DNA of 39,130 nt from Chloroflexota bacterium (GTDB lineage: Bacteria > Chloroflexota > Anaerolineae > DUEN01). The notes beneath the pieces were generated by a model. It searched no databases and was not told where the DNA came from. It saw only the letters and a list, made by a program, of their open reading frames with translations. Both the position numbers and the translations under genes were made by a program. The DNA lies in assembly GCA_013152435.1 (NCBI GenBank), contig JAADGJ010000071.1, positions 1 to 39,130 of the forward strand. Direction: 5' to 3'. Shown piece after piece: positions 8,753 to 16,022 of the stretch (the stretch's first letter is position 1; each line of letters starts with the position of its first letter).

Positions 8753-9931
8753 TTACAGCGCGCGGCGCAGGATATCGGCCAGCGTCTCGTCGGAGAGGGA
8801 CACCGGGTTATACCGCATCGAGCTGGCCCTCTTCGCCTGCTGGACGAGGTCCGGGATGTCCTCCTCGGTCATGCCGAATTCGGAGAGCTTCGGTATCTTC
8901 AGGGCCCGCACCAGCTCTTCCACAAAGGTGATGCCCGCGTCGATGGTGGCGTCCTCCGTGGAGAGCCGTCGCCCGAGCAGGGCCTGCCCGACGTCGGCGT
9001 AGCGGGTTAACACGGGGCTGTTGGGGTCTTGCCTGCGCAGCGTGGCCACGTTGGCGGCCATGACGTGAGGCAGCAGGGCGGCGCAGACCACTCCGTGCGG
9101 TATGGGGAAGCGGGCTCCCAGGGGCGAGGCGAACCCGTGCACGGCGCCCAGGCCCGCGTTCGCCAGGCAGATGCCTCCCATGAGCGCCGCCAGGGACATC
9201 TCGTCGCGTGCGTCGGCGTCGTCCCCGTTCTCGTACGCCCGCCGCAGCGATCGGGCGATCAGCCGGATCCCGGTGAGCGCCATGCCGTCCGTCAGGGGCT
9301 GCGCCCGATTGGACACGTACGGCTCGATCACCTGGGTCAGCGCGTCCAGCCCGGTGCTGGCCGTGACCTCCGGGGGCATGCTGTGCGTCAGGGCCGGGTC
9401 GACCAGTGCCACGCGAGGGATGAGGTATGGGCTGCGCATGCTCGCCTTGAAGTGCTTCTCCTTGTAGGCGATGACGGCGTTGCGCGTGACCTCGGAGCCG
9501 GTCCCGGCCGTGGTGGGGACGGCGATCAGGGGAGCGGCCGGCTTCGTGAGCGGCTTCCCCTGCCCGATCACCTCCATGTAGTCGAGGGCGGAGCCGCCGT
9601 TGGTGAGCAGGCCCGCCGTGGCCTTGGCCGTGTCGATGACGCTGCCCCCGCCCAGGCCGATGACCATGTCGCAGCCCGCCGAGCGAGCCTCCTCCAGCGC
9701 CTCGTCGACGGTGGAAATCTGGGGCTCCCCCTTCACCCTGTAATACGCCCGGCCGATCCCGTGGGCGTCCAGGTGTGCGGCCAGCCGGTCGATGATCTTC
9801 CCGGTTCGCAGGAATTCGCCGCCGTGCACGACCATCGCCTTGCGGCCGAATCCGGCGGCGATCTCCCCGATGCGATCGAACTCATCACGCCCATAGATGA
9901 TGCGGTTGGCTGTGTAGAACTCGAACTTCAT
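8753..9931 (-). CDS. Iron-containing (group III) alcohol dehydrogenase family protein
   Basis: This 392-residue NAD(P)-dependent oxidoreductase has the group III metal-dependent ADH fold. Visible motifs are IGLGGGSVIDTAK (nucleotide binding, about 91-103), PTTAGTGSEVT (139-149), GLDALTQVIEPYVS (194-207) and the HGFASPLGARFPIPHG metal region. In FucO-type enzymes the metal ligands are D, H, H, H. Here the second position in DALT(H) is Gln (Q200), a variant I believe occurs in some subfamilies but cannot check. Its place beside a rhamnosidase suggests reduction of lactaldehyde or another aldehyde from deoxysugar breakdown, but the substrate is inferred. The start has a GAGGAGGGG ribosome site. 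Confidence 0.88.
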   Translation of the reverse strand: MKFEFYTANRIIYGRDEFDRIGEIAAGFGRKAMVVHGGEFLRTGKIIDRLAAHLDAHGIGRAYYRVKGEPQISTVDEALEEARSAGCDMVIGLGGGSVIDTAKATAGLLTNGGSALDYMEVIGQGKPLTKPAAPLIAVPTTAGTGSEVTRNAVIAYKEKHFKASMRSPYLIPRVALVDPALTHSMPPEVTASTGLDALTQVIEPYVSNRAQPLTDGMALTGIRLIARSLRRAYENGDDADARDEMSLAALMGGICLANAGLGAVHGFASPLGARFPIPHGVVCAALLPHVMAANVATLRRQDPNSPVLTRYADVGQALLGRRLSTEDATIDAGITFVEELVRALKIPKLSEFGMTEEDIPDLVQQAKRASSMRYNPVSLSDETLADILRRAL

Positions 9932-9960
9932 CGCCCCTCCTCTGCAGGTATGTTGGATGA

Positions 9961-10020
9961 AAGACGAGGGACGGCCGTTGCCCCTCGTCGCCTCTCGCCC
10001 CTCGTCTTCTGTCCTCTGTA
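9961..10020. repeat. Word-type low-complexity repeat (CGAGGGGCGA/CCCCTCGTC words)
   Basis: This gap is made of variants of CCCCTCGTC and its complement GACGAGGGG. The outer words AAGACGAGGG (9961-9970) and CCCCTCGTCTT (9998-10008) can pair as a hairpin. It lies within the operon and has no coding capacity. Similar degenerate word repeats recur at 32455-32571, 35132-35181 and 37142-37205. Confidence 0.6.
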
Positions 10021-10024
10021 GGCG

Positions 10025-10330
10025 TCACCACGCATCATCGGGAGGGAACAGGCTGTAATGGCGAACGCCCTGCCTGGGCTGCGCCATCCAATCGGCGACG
10101 GTCTCTCGCCACCTCAGGTAGTGTGGGGTCTGTTGGTGGCGTGCGAAGTCCTCCTTCGTTCGGTAGACCTCGTATAGGAAGAAGCGGGTGGGCTCATCCT
10201 CCGCCTGCAGCACGTCGAAACGGACATTCCCTGGCTCCTGGCGGGTGTTGAGGTGGTTGTCCTTCGTGGCCTCGATGAACTGATCCACGTATTCCGGTTT
10301 CACCCAGACGGTGACGCAGACGACATACAT
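10025..10330 (-). CDS. LsrG-like antibiotic-biosynthesis-monooxygenase (ABM) fold protein
   Basis: A 101-residue dimeric alpha+beta-barrel protein. The core NHLNTRQEPGNVRFDVLQ, followed by RFFLYEVYRTKEDFARHQQTPHY, closely follows the E. coli LsrG pattern; LsrG processes phosphorylated AI-2. ABM relatives also act as isomerases or oxygenases on sugar-derived compounds. The start at 10330 is fixed by an AAGGAGG ribosome site; the frame continues to 10405 but would run through the promoter. It is the first gene of the operon with the ADH, GH78 and GH3 genes, so a role on a sugar catabolite is as likely as quorum-signal breakdown. No lsrK, lsrF or lsr transporter is visible. Confidence 0.82.
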   Translation of the reverse strand: MYVVCVTVWVKPEYVDQFIEATKDNHLNTRQEPGNVRFDVLQAEDEPTRFFLYEVYRTKEDFARHQQTPHYLRWRETVADWMAQPRQGVRHYSLFPPDDAW

Positions 10331-10376
10331 GGTAGCCCTCCTTACATGCTGAGATGCCGAATCGCCCTGTGCTCGC

Positions 10377-10421
10377 ATTCTACCATCCTGTGAGGATGGC
10401 CGCAAACGTTTGATGCAAACG
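10377..10421 (-). promoter_or_regulatory. Promoter and double operator of the glycoside operon
   Basis: On the minus strand TTGCGG (10405-10400) and TAGAAT (10382-10377) are 17 nt apart. The spacer is itself a perfect dyad: CCATCCT (10383-10389), GTG, AGGATGG (10393-10399). Overlapping the -35 is the palindrome CAAACGTTTG (10403-10412), which has the central CG core typical of LacI/GalR-family operators. A second dyad, CGTTTG and CAAACG around ATG, spans 10407-10421. A repressor bound here would block RNA polymerase. No regulator gene is in the window. Confidence 0.65.
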
Positions 10422-10523
10422 GGGCTACTCTCGCCCCTGGGGTGGCTCCAGGGGGCTCCTTTAGGGCCTCGTGGGGAATTCCAGGCGCGCTACGGGGTGA
10501 AACAAGCGGCGGCGACGTGGGAG

Positions 10524-10561
10524 CCGAGGCGGGCGGAGCATGGGGACTCCGCCTGCCTCGG
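10524..10561 (-). terminator. Strong hairpin downstream of the sugar dehydrogenase gene
   Basis: A 15-bp stem (10524-10538 with 10547-10561, one G-T pair) surrounds an 8-nt loop. It lies 67 nt past the stop of the minus-strand gene ending at 10628. There is no U-tract. The core is almost the same as the hairpin at 2814-2839, so it may be a repeated extragenic palindrome as well as a transcription end. The rest of 10422-10627 shows no gene. Confidence 0.5.
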
Positions 10562-10627
10562 GGAGTTCATCTTAATTCACCGCGGCCTTCGCCAGCCGGG
10601 GCCGTCGTCGGAGGGCGACCTCTCCGG

Positions 10628-11899
10628 TCACGGAGCGGCCACGATGCGATAGATGGAGCCATCGCCATAGTGGACGACGTAGAGTTCTCCCTCCGCGTCC
10701 TCGCCGAAGGTGCTGATCTGCAAGCCGCTCTGGAGGAGCTCTGTCATCTCCCATGTGCCCGCCGGGCTTTGCAAGAGGCCCCAGATCCGCCCGGTGCAGA
10801 AGTCCCCGAACAGGTACACGCCGACGAGCGCGGGGTATCGGCTCCCGCGATACACATAGCCGCCCGTGATGGAGCATCCCAGCGTGTGGTCGTACTCGAC
10901 CACCGGAAGCACCAGCCCCTCCGTCTCGCATCCGGTCTCCGGCTCGAAGCAATGGGCTCCCTCCATGATGTCCCAGCCGTAGTTCTCGCCGCCCGGGCTG
11001 TTCGCCGGCTGGACGTCCACCTCCTCATAGCGGTTCTGGCCGACGTCGGCGATGTACAGGTCGCCGGTGGCCCGGTCAAAGGAGAACCGCCACGGGTTCC
11101 GCAGCCCCAGCGCCCAGATCTCGGGGCGGGCTCCCGGCCGGTCGACGAAGGGGTTGTCGGCGGGGATCGCGTACGTCTCCACCCCGGCTACGTCGATTCG
11201 CAACATCTTACCCAGGAGCACGCCGAGGTTCTGGGCGTTCCCCCACGGATCTCCGCCGCGCCCCCCATCTCCTGTGCCGATGTAGAGGTATCCATCCGGG
11301 CCGAACTGAAGCTGGCCGCCGTTGTGGTTCCGCGCCGGCTGGTCGATCTGGAGGATGATCTGCTCGCTGGCGGGATCGGCCCGCCGTGGGTCGCCGTTGG
11401 GAGCCCGGTAGCGGGCGATGACGGTGTCCCCCCGGCGATCCGTGTAGTTGACGTAAAAGAGCCCCGTGGTCGCGAAGTCCGGCGGGAAGGCGACGCTGAG
11501 CAGCCCCTGTTCCGCTCCGCCGGAGCCCACCCGGTCGGTGATGTCGAGGAAGGGGGTGGGGAGTACCTCGCCGCCCTCGACGACCCGGATGCGCCCGGCC
11601 CTTTCCACCACGTAAACCCGGGCGGGGTCTCCGGCGTGGGTGAGGTACACGGGCTGTCGGAAGCCGCTGAACGCCGGCTCCAATGCGATGGAAGGGGGCC
11701 TCGTGGGCTGGGATTCCGGGGGCTGGGCTTGCGGTTCGAGAGTCTGGGGCTGCGGCGTGGCCGTGGGAATCGACGTGGCCGTCGGCGGGGCGGCGGTAGG
11801 TGAAGGGGCTGGCTTCTCGGACCTGCACGCGTTGACCAGGAGGAGCAGGCCGACCAGGATCAGGCCATGGATATAAACGGGATAGCGAGTTCGGTTCAT
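10628..11899 (-). CDS. PQQ-dependent aldose sugar dehydrogenase-like lipoprotein
   Basis: This 423-residue soluble-glucose-dehydrogenase-type six-bladed beta-propeller is expected to oxidise aldoses outside the membrane using pyrroloquinoline quinone. The N-terminus is a lipoprotein signal (hydrophobic LILVGLLLLV then VNAC, Cys25), followed by a Pro/Thr/Gln-rich linker to about residue 68. The catalytic domain shows GAEQGLLSVAFPPDF, RNHNGGQLQFGPDGYLYIGTGDGG (catalytic-type His in NHNGG), WALGLRNPWRFSFD, ADVGQNRYEEVD and YGWDIMEG, all typical of the GSDH/YliI family. The ribosome site AAGGAG supports the start. It is probably cotranscribed with the LCP gene 165 nt upstream. No PQQ synthesis genes are in the window. 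Confidence 0.9.
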   Translation of the reverse strand: MNRTRYPVYIHGLILVGLLLLVNACRSEKPAPSPTAAPPTATSIPTATPQPQTLEPQAQPPESQPTRPPSIALEPAFSGFRQPVYLTHAGDPARVYVVERAGRIRVVEGGEVLPTPFLDITDRVGSGGAEQGLLSVAFPPDFATTGLFYVNYTDRRGDTVIARYRAPNGDPRRADPASEQIILQIDQPARNHNGGQLQFGPDGYLYIGTGDGGRGGDPWGNAQNLGVLLGKMLRIDVAGVETYAIPADNPFVDRPGARPEIWALGLRNPWRFSFDRATGDLYIADVGQNRYEEVDVQPANSPGGENYGWDIMEGAHCFEPETGCETEGLVLPVVEYDHTLGCSITGGYVYRGSRYPALVGVYLFGDFCTGRIWGLLQSPAGTWEMTELLQSGLQISTFGEDAEGELYVVHYGDGSIYRIVAAP

Positions 11900-11940
11900 A
11901 GGGTACTCCTTACGTTGGGATCTTCGGACGGGAGCTGGCT

Positions 11941-11952
11941 GGGCGATCGCCC
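11941..11952. other. 12-bp palindrome containing GCGATCGC
   Basis: GGGCGATCGCCC is a perfect palindrome in the gap between the LCP and sugar dehydrogenase genes. Its core equals the octamer that is over-represented in cyanobacterial genomes. A single copy here carries little weight. Function is unknown. Confidence 0.35.
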
Positions 11953-12064
11953 GTTTGACCGGCGCAGAGTGGGGGAGGGGGCCTGAATGCCGTGAGGGAA
12001 GGGGAACATCGGGGCTCGCCCAGGACGATCCGAAGGGCTCGTGCCGGATAGGTCTGCTCGCGTG

Positions 12065-13555
12065 CTATTGGGTCTCGATGATCGGGAGCGCCTCTTCCCC
12101 GAGCACGATCTCGATGTCCCAGGGCGGCATGGAGACCGTCTTGCTCAAGTCTTGGACCTCGGTGGAGCCCAGGATGGATTGTAGGAGGGATAGGGTGCGA
12201 GGTTTGCGGACGAAGACGCGCACCACTGTACGAGGGTATGTGGAGCGGTCCGCCTCTCCTGTGTGGGTGATCTGGAGGCCATACGCCCTCAGCTGATCAG
12301 CCACGCGAGCTGCCCTCTCCGGACGTCCGGTCCCGTCCAGGACGGCGATGCGTGCGCTCTCCGCTTTCAGCGCGCTATCCTCCAGGACTTCGGCCATCTT
12401 GGGCGAGGCCGAGGCCGTGTGCGGGGAGGCCACCGGGATGCCACCCCCGAACAGATCGTCCATCAGGGGGCGGATCGCGTCCCGATCTGGGATCAGCACA
12501 TAGCCGATCTCCGGATCGTTTCGTTCCTCGCCCAGGCTGCGATCGATCACCACCTGCTTCACGTTGTCCAGATCCAGGTGTCGCGTCAGGTTGGCCAGGG
12601 CGGCGATCTTATCCAGAGGGATGTCCGTCTCCACGCTGCCCGCGAAGGTCCGGGCGAGCTGTGGCAGGCGCATGATCAGGGAGGGCAGCTTATCGGTTCG
12701 CAGCAGCTGCTCCTTGATGGCCAGGAGCACCTGTTGTTGTCGGCGCGCCCGCCCATAGTCATCGTCCACGTGACGGGTGCGGGCGTATTTCAGGGCCAGT
12801 TCGCCGTCCATGTGATGCTGCCCCGCCGGGATGAAGAGGGGGTCGTACCCGTAGTTGTCGTCCGGGAAGGTCGGATCGTTGATGTCCTGTGGCACATAGA
12901 TGTCCACGCCGCCGATGAGATCGATGAGGCGTCGGAACCCGTCGAAGTTGATCTTGACGTAATAATGGATCGGATAGCCGATCAGGTCGCTGACCGTGCG
13001 TTTGGCCAGCGCGGGGCCGCCTCCGGGATATCCCCTGGCCTCCCCGATCACGTGGGCGGTGTTGATCTTGGCGAAGATATCGTACTCCGGGATGCGCACC
13101 CACAGGTCCCGGGGGATGGAGAGCATGCCGACCTGCCCGGTGGTCGGGTCCAGGGTGACGACGATCATGGTGTCCGTGCGCGTGGGACCCGCCTCGCTGG
13201 GGCGTTTATCCACGCCCAGGAGCAGGATGTTCACCCGTTCGCCGCTTCGAGGGTGCCAGGGCCGGACGGTCGGGGTGGGAGCCACGGTCGGGGAGGGCTC
13301 CGGCGTGACCTCGTCGGCGGTGGTGGTGGACTGGGCGGCCACGGCGGTGATGAGGGGCACGGCGCTCTTCGGCACGCTGGCGACGGCGGACCGCGTCCAT
13401 CGATAGAGCCGATAGCCTGAGTAGGCGAAGACCAGCGCGAAGGCGATAAGCAGACAGCCCAACACGACCCCAACCCACGGCGGGGTTGGCCGCTGGTCAG
13501 GCGGTTGAGCATTGTGGATCGTATGCAAATCGGGGACGTCTCGCTCGTTTCCCAT
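12065..13555 (-). CDS. LytR-CpsA-Psr (LCP) family cell-envelope protein
   Basis: A 496-residue membrane-anchored phosphotransferase-like protein of the kind that attaches polymers to the cell wall or envelope. A short cytoplasmic N-terminus is followed by one membrane helix (about 27-50) and a Pro/Thr-rich spacer. The LCP domain carries NILLLGVDKR, RTDTMIVVTLDP, SIPRDLWVRIP, INTAHVIGEARGYPGGGPALAK and YARTRHVDDDYGRARRQQQVLLAI, including the Arg/Asp residues that bind polyprenyl phosphate. A C-terminal LytR_C-like domain begins near SARIAVLDGTGRPERAARVA. No Shine-Dalgarno precedes the ATG, while a TATAAT box lies only 10 nt upstream, implying a leaderless message. Confidence 0.92.
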   Translation of the reverse strand: MGNERDVPDLHTIHNAQPPDQRPTPPWVGVVLGCLLIAFALVFAYSGYRLYRWTRSAVASVPKSAVPLITAVAAQSTTTADEVTPEPSPTVAPTPTVRPWHPRSGERVNILLLGVDKRPSEAGPTRTDTMIVVTLDPTTGQVGMLSIPRDLWVRIPEYDIFAKINTAHVIGEARGYPGGGPALAKRTVSDLIGYPIHYYVKINFDGFRRLIDLIGGVDIYVPQDINDPTFPDDNYGYDPLFIPAGQHHMDGELALKYARTRHVDDDYGRARRQQQVLLAIKEQLLRTDKLPSLIMRLPQLARTFAGSVETDIPLDKIAALANLTRHLDLDNVKQVVIDRSLGEERNDPEIGYVLIPDRDAIRPLMDDLFGGGIPVASPHTASASPKMAEVLEDSALKAESARIAVLDGTGRPERAARVADQLRAYGLQITHTGEADRSTYPRTVVRVFVRKPRTLSLLQSILGSTEVQDLSKTVSMPPWDIEIVLGEEALPIIETQ

Positions 13556-13565
13556 ATCGGCAGAG

Positions 13566-13594
13566 ATTATAACACAGGAGGATCGCCCGGGCCA
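13566..13594 (-). promoter_or_regulatory. Promoter of the LCP gene (leaderless)
   Basis: On the minus strand a perfect TATAAT (13571-13566) lies 10 nt before the ATG at 13555. The -35 TGGCCC (13594-13589) is weak at 17-nt spacing. Transcription would start about 4 nt before the start codon. A 12-bp palindrome, ATCGCCGGCGAT (13599-13610), sits just upstream of the -35 and could bind an activator. Confidence 0.55.
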
Positions 13595-13673
13595 GTAAAT
13601 CGCCGGCGATCACAGGTTTTTCGAGCCCGCGTGGCCTGATGTGGAGGGGTTGCGATGTGGGTGTGCGTGAGGG

Positions 13674-15992
13674 CTATTCGGGTGGTATGGGCGCTTTGTA
13701 CAGCCCCTTGCCGGTCAGGATGTAGAAGGCCCTCTCGGTCTCGTCGACGAACAGGCTTCGCATATCCTGGAACTGGAGCGCGTCCCTGGTGGGACGCATT
13801 TGCCGGATGAATCGGCCGTCCTTCCCGAACTCGATGATGCGTCCGGTGCGAGCGTCGCCGATGTAAAGTCGCTCCGTGGTGGTGCCCTCATTGCGCCCGG
13901 CGACCAGGGCCGCTGGCGCCTGCAGGCGACCCGGGAACCCGGAGAAGGAGAACGGCTGTTGCTGGCCCTGGAAGAATTTGAGCACCCGCCCATCGGCGAA
14001 TAGGATCCAGATGTTGCCGTCGATGCTGAAGTCCACGGCCCCGCCGAGGTCGATGCTGCCCGTGAACTCCTCGGCGAAGTAGGGCTCCGGTTCGTTGGCG
14101 TAACCGTTGGTGGTGGGGATGTATCGCCAGATGGCATTGGCCTGTGTGTCCATCAGGTAGAGGCGCCCGAAATAGGTTCCCAGCTTTTGCGGATAGCGCA
14201 GGGGCTTTGTGTTGAACTCGATGCGGGTAAGGCCCAGGTTCTCCATCCACTGCCACAGGTTCCCGTCGGCATCCAGGATGAGAAGGGCGCTGACGTTGCG
14301 ACCGTCTCCCGCCGGGACCCACACCATGTCCACCATCTCGCCGACGATAGCTTCACCCAGGTTCTGGCCCTTGCTCAGCAGCGGCCCCGCGTCGACCTCT
14401 TCCAGCCCATCGCGCTCGCTGCTCAGGCGATAGTGGTCGACCCGATCCAGCCCCCGGTCCAAGATGAACACGTTGTCGCCGCTGACGACCACCCGGCCAG
14501 GGTCACGCCTCCCCTCTCCGAATTCCTTAAGGGTGAGCGTGAGATATAACATCTCTACCTGTTCGATGCGATCTCGCTGCTCCTGGATGTTTATCCGTAG
14601 TTGCTGGATATCCGGATGTGTCGGCTGCAGCAGCTCCGCCTGATCCAGCAGGGTTTCCGCTTCGATGAGCGCTGCCTGGGCCTGGGCCGGATCGGTCGTC
14701 GTGCTCGCCAACGTCAGTTGGGATTTCGCTTCATCCAGCAGCTCCTGGAGCTTCTGCGCTCGCGTGACCCCTCGCTGCCAGTATGCAGCTCCTACCAGGA
14801 GGGCGATCAGGATCGGGATGGCGATGGCGACGAACAGCGCCCATTTCGAGGAGCCGGGCTGTGGCCGGGAGGGGGCCGCCTTCGCTGGACGCTCCTCCCG
14901 CCTCTCTGGAGGGGGGCGTCGCGTCAGCCGAATGCGGGGCAGGGAAAATCTCCAAGCTGGCCTGGAAGGAGGCTCGGCCTCTGCGGAGGGTACCTCCTCC
15001 CAGAACTCCTCCTCCAGAAGCTCCTCCTCCGTGGCCTCCTCTGGCCAGGGCTCTTCCTCGACGGCCGGCTCCCAGGCGGGATGGGGCGCTTGCGGCTCCT
15101 GCGCGGTCTCTATCGGCTCCTCGCGCACGGGGACGGACCGCGGCGGGCGCGTGACCGAGCGCGGGATATGCGGCGGGGTGCGATGGGACGTTGGGGCCGA
15201 TCGGGTGGGCTGTCCCTCCACGTCGGGGGGCATTTCGGGCTCAGCCGGGGCGGAGGTGGGCGGGACCGCCGACGTGGGCGGGCGACGGGGCTGCGCCTCG
15301 ATCCCAGGGATATGGGACCAGGCCTCCGGCTCCGCCTCAATGGCGATGAGGATGCTGGCCAGGCCGGTCTCCTGGGCGACCTCCCGGAGGTAACGGATGC
15401 CGGCCTCCTGGTCGGATGCGGCTACGATGGCCGCCATCTCTCGGGCGGAGACGCGCTGGAGCCATCCGGCGTCGGCCAGAAGCACGGCGGTGTCGCCTCG
15501 CAGTTGGGTGTGGAAGAACTCCACATCGGGCGGGGCCTCATCGCCCAGGTAGACCTCGTCCTCCGGGATCCAGGCGGGGAACTGATCGACGGTGTCCGGG
15601 TGGGCGACGAAGGAGACGACGGGGCCGGCGTGTCCCAGGAAGAGATCGCGGCCGCGGATGATCAGGCAGGCCACGCTTCCCCGCCATGTCGCCTGCGAGG
15701 TGGTGTTGGCGTGTCGCAGCGCTTCATGGGCCGCGAGGATCGCCTGGGTCAGGCTGTAGGTCACGGAGCCGGTCGTCTGCTCGTAGTAGAGGGCCTGGAT
15801 CGTGTTCAACATCTGGCGGGAGAGGCGGGCCTGGCCGGTTCCGGCACCGTGGAGGTTCAAGAGGATGTACAGGTTGCCACGGGCCCGGGCCTGGGGCGTG
15901 TTCGCTTCAGGCTCCACGGCGCGAGCGTGGTAGACCGGATGATCTCGCTCCGCACTGATCTCAACGGCCGTTATCCGTGTGGGCAGTGCCAT
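13674..15992 (-). CDS. Membrane protein: degenerate PP2C-like domain, one TM helix, coiled coil, beta-propeller
   Basis: No family name is certain for this 772-residue protein. Residues 1-225 follow the PP2C phosphatase pattern (GNLYILLNLHGAG, then SVACLIIRGRDLFLGHAGPV, then DTAVLLADAGWLQRVS). The metal-binding aspartates expected in DGMGG, GDSR and SDGL are absent, so it is probably inactive. Residues 230-380 are Pro/Glu-rich. One membrane helix lies at about 383-404 and a coiled coil at 408-485 (ARs and long Leu/Glu stretches). The last 280 residues show repeated blade-like segments (GDNVFILDRGLDRVDHY, GTYFGRLYLMDTQANAIWRY, ERLYIGDARTGRIIEF) suggesting a propeller outside the cell. The start has a GGAGG site. 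It lies 30 nt after sbcD and is probably in one operon with it. Confidence 0.8.
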   Translation of the reverse strand: MALPTRITAVEISAERDHPVYHARAVEPEANTPQARARGNLYILLNLHGAGTGQARLSRQMLNTIQALYYEQTTGSVTYSLTQAILAAHEALRHANTTSQATWRGSVACLIIRGRDLFLGHAGPVVSFVAHPDTVDQFPAWIPEDEVYLGDEAPPDVEFFHTQLRGDTAVLLADAGWLQRVSAREMAAIVAASDQEAGIRYLREVAQETGLASILIAIEAEPEAWSHIPGIEAQPRRPPTSAVPPTSAPAEPEMPPDVEGQPTRSAPTSHRTPPHIPRSVTRPPRSVPVREEPIETAQEPQAPHPAWEPAVEEEPWPEEATEEELLEEEFWEEVPSAEAEPPSRPAWRFSLPRIRLTRRPPPERREERPAKAAPSRPQPGSSKWALFVAIAIPILIALLVGAAYWQRGVTRAQKLQELLDEAKSQLTLASTTTDPAQAQAALIEAETLLDQAELLQPTHPDIQQLRINIQEQRDRIEQVEMLYLTLTLKEFGEGRRDPGRVVVSGDNVFILDRGLDRVDHYRLSSERDGLEEVDAGPLLSKGQNLGEAIVGEMVDMVWVPAGDGRNVSALLILDADGNLWQWMENLGLTRIEFNTKPLRYPQKLGTYFGRLYLMDTQANAIWRYIPTTNGYANEPEPYFAEEFTGSIDLGGAVDFSIDGNIWILFADGRVLKFFQGQQQPFSFSGFPGRLQAPAALVAGRNEGTTTERLYIGDARTGRIIEFGKDGRFIRQMRPTRDALQFQDMRSLFVDETERAFYILTGKGLYKAPIPPE

Positions 15993-16022
15993 GGTGCGTC
16001 CTCCGGTGCCGGGTGGGCAAGC

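Noticed and set aside
11941-11952. HIP1-type repeat family
   Set aside because: One palindrome containing GCGATCGC is not evidence for an over-represented family; a genome count would be needed.
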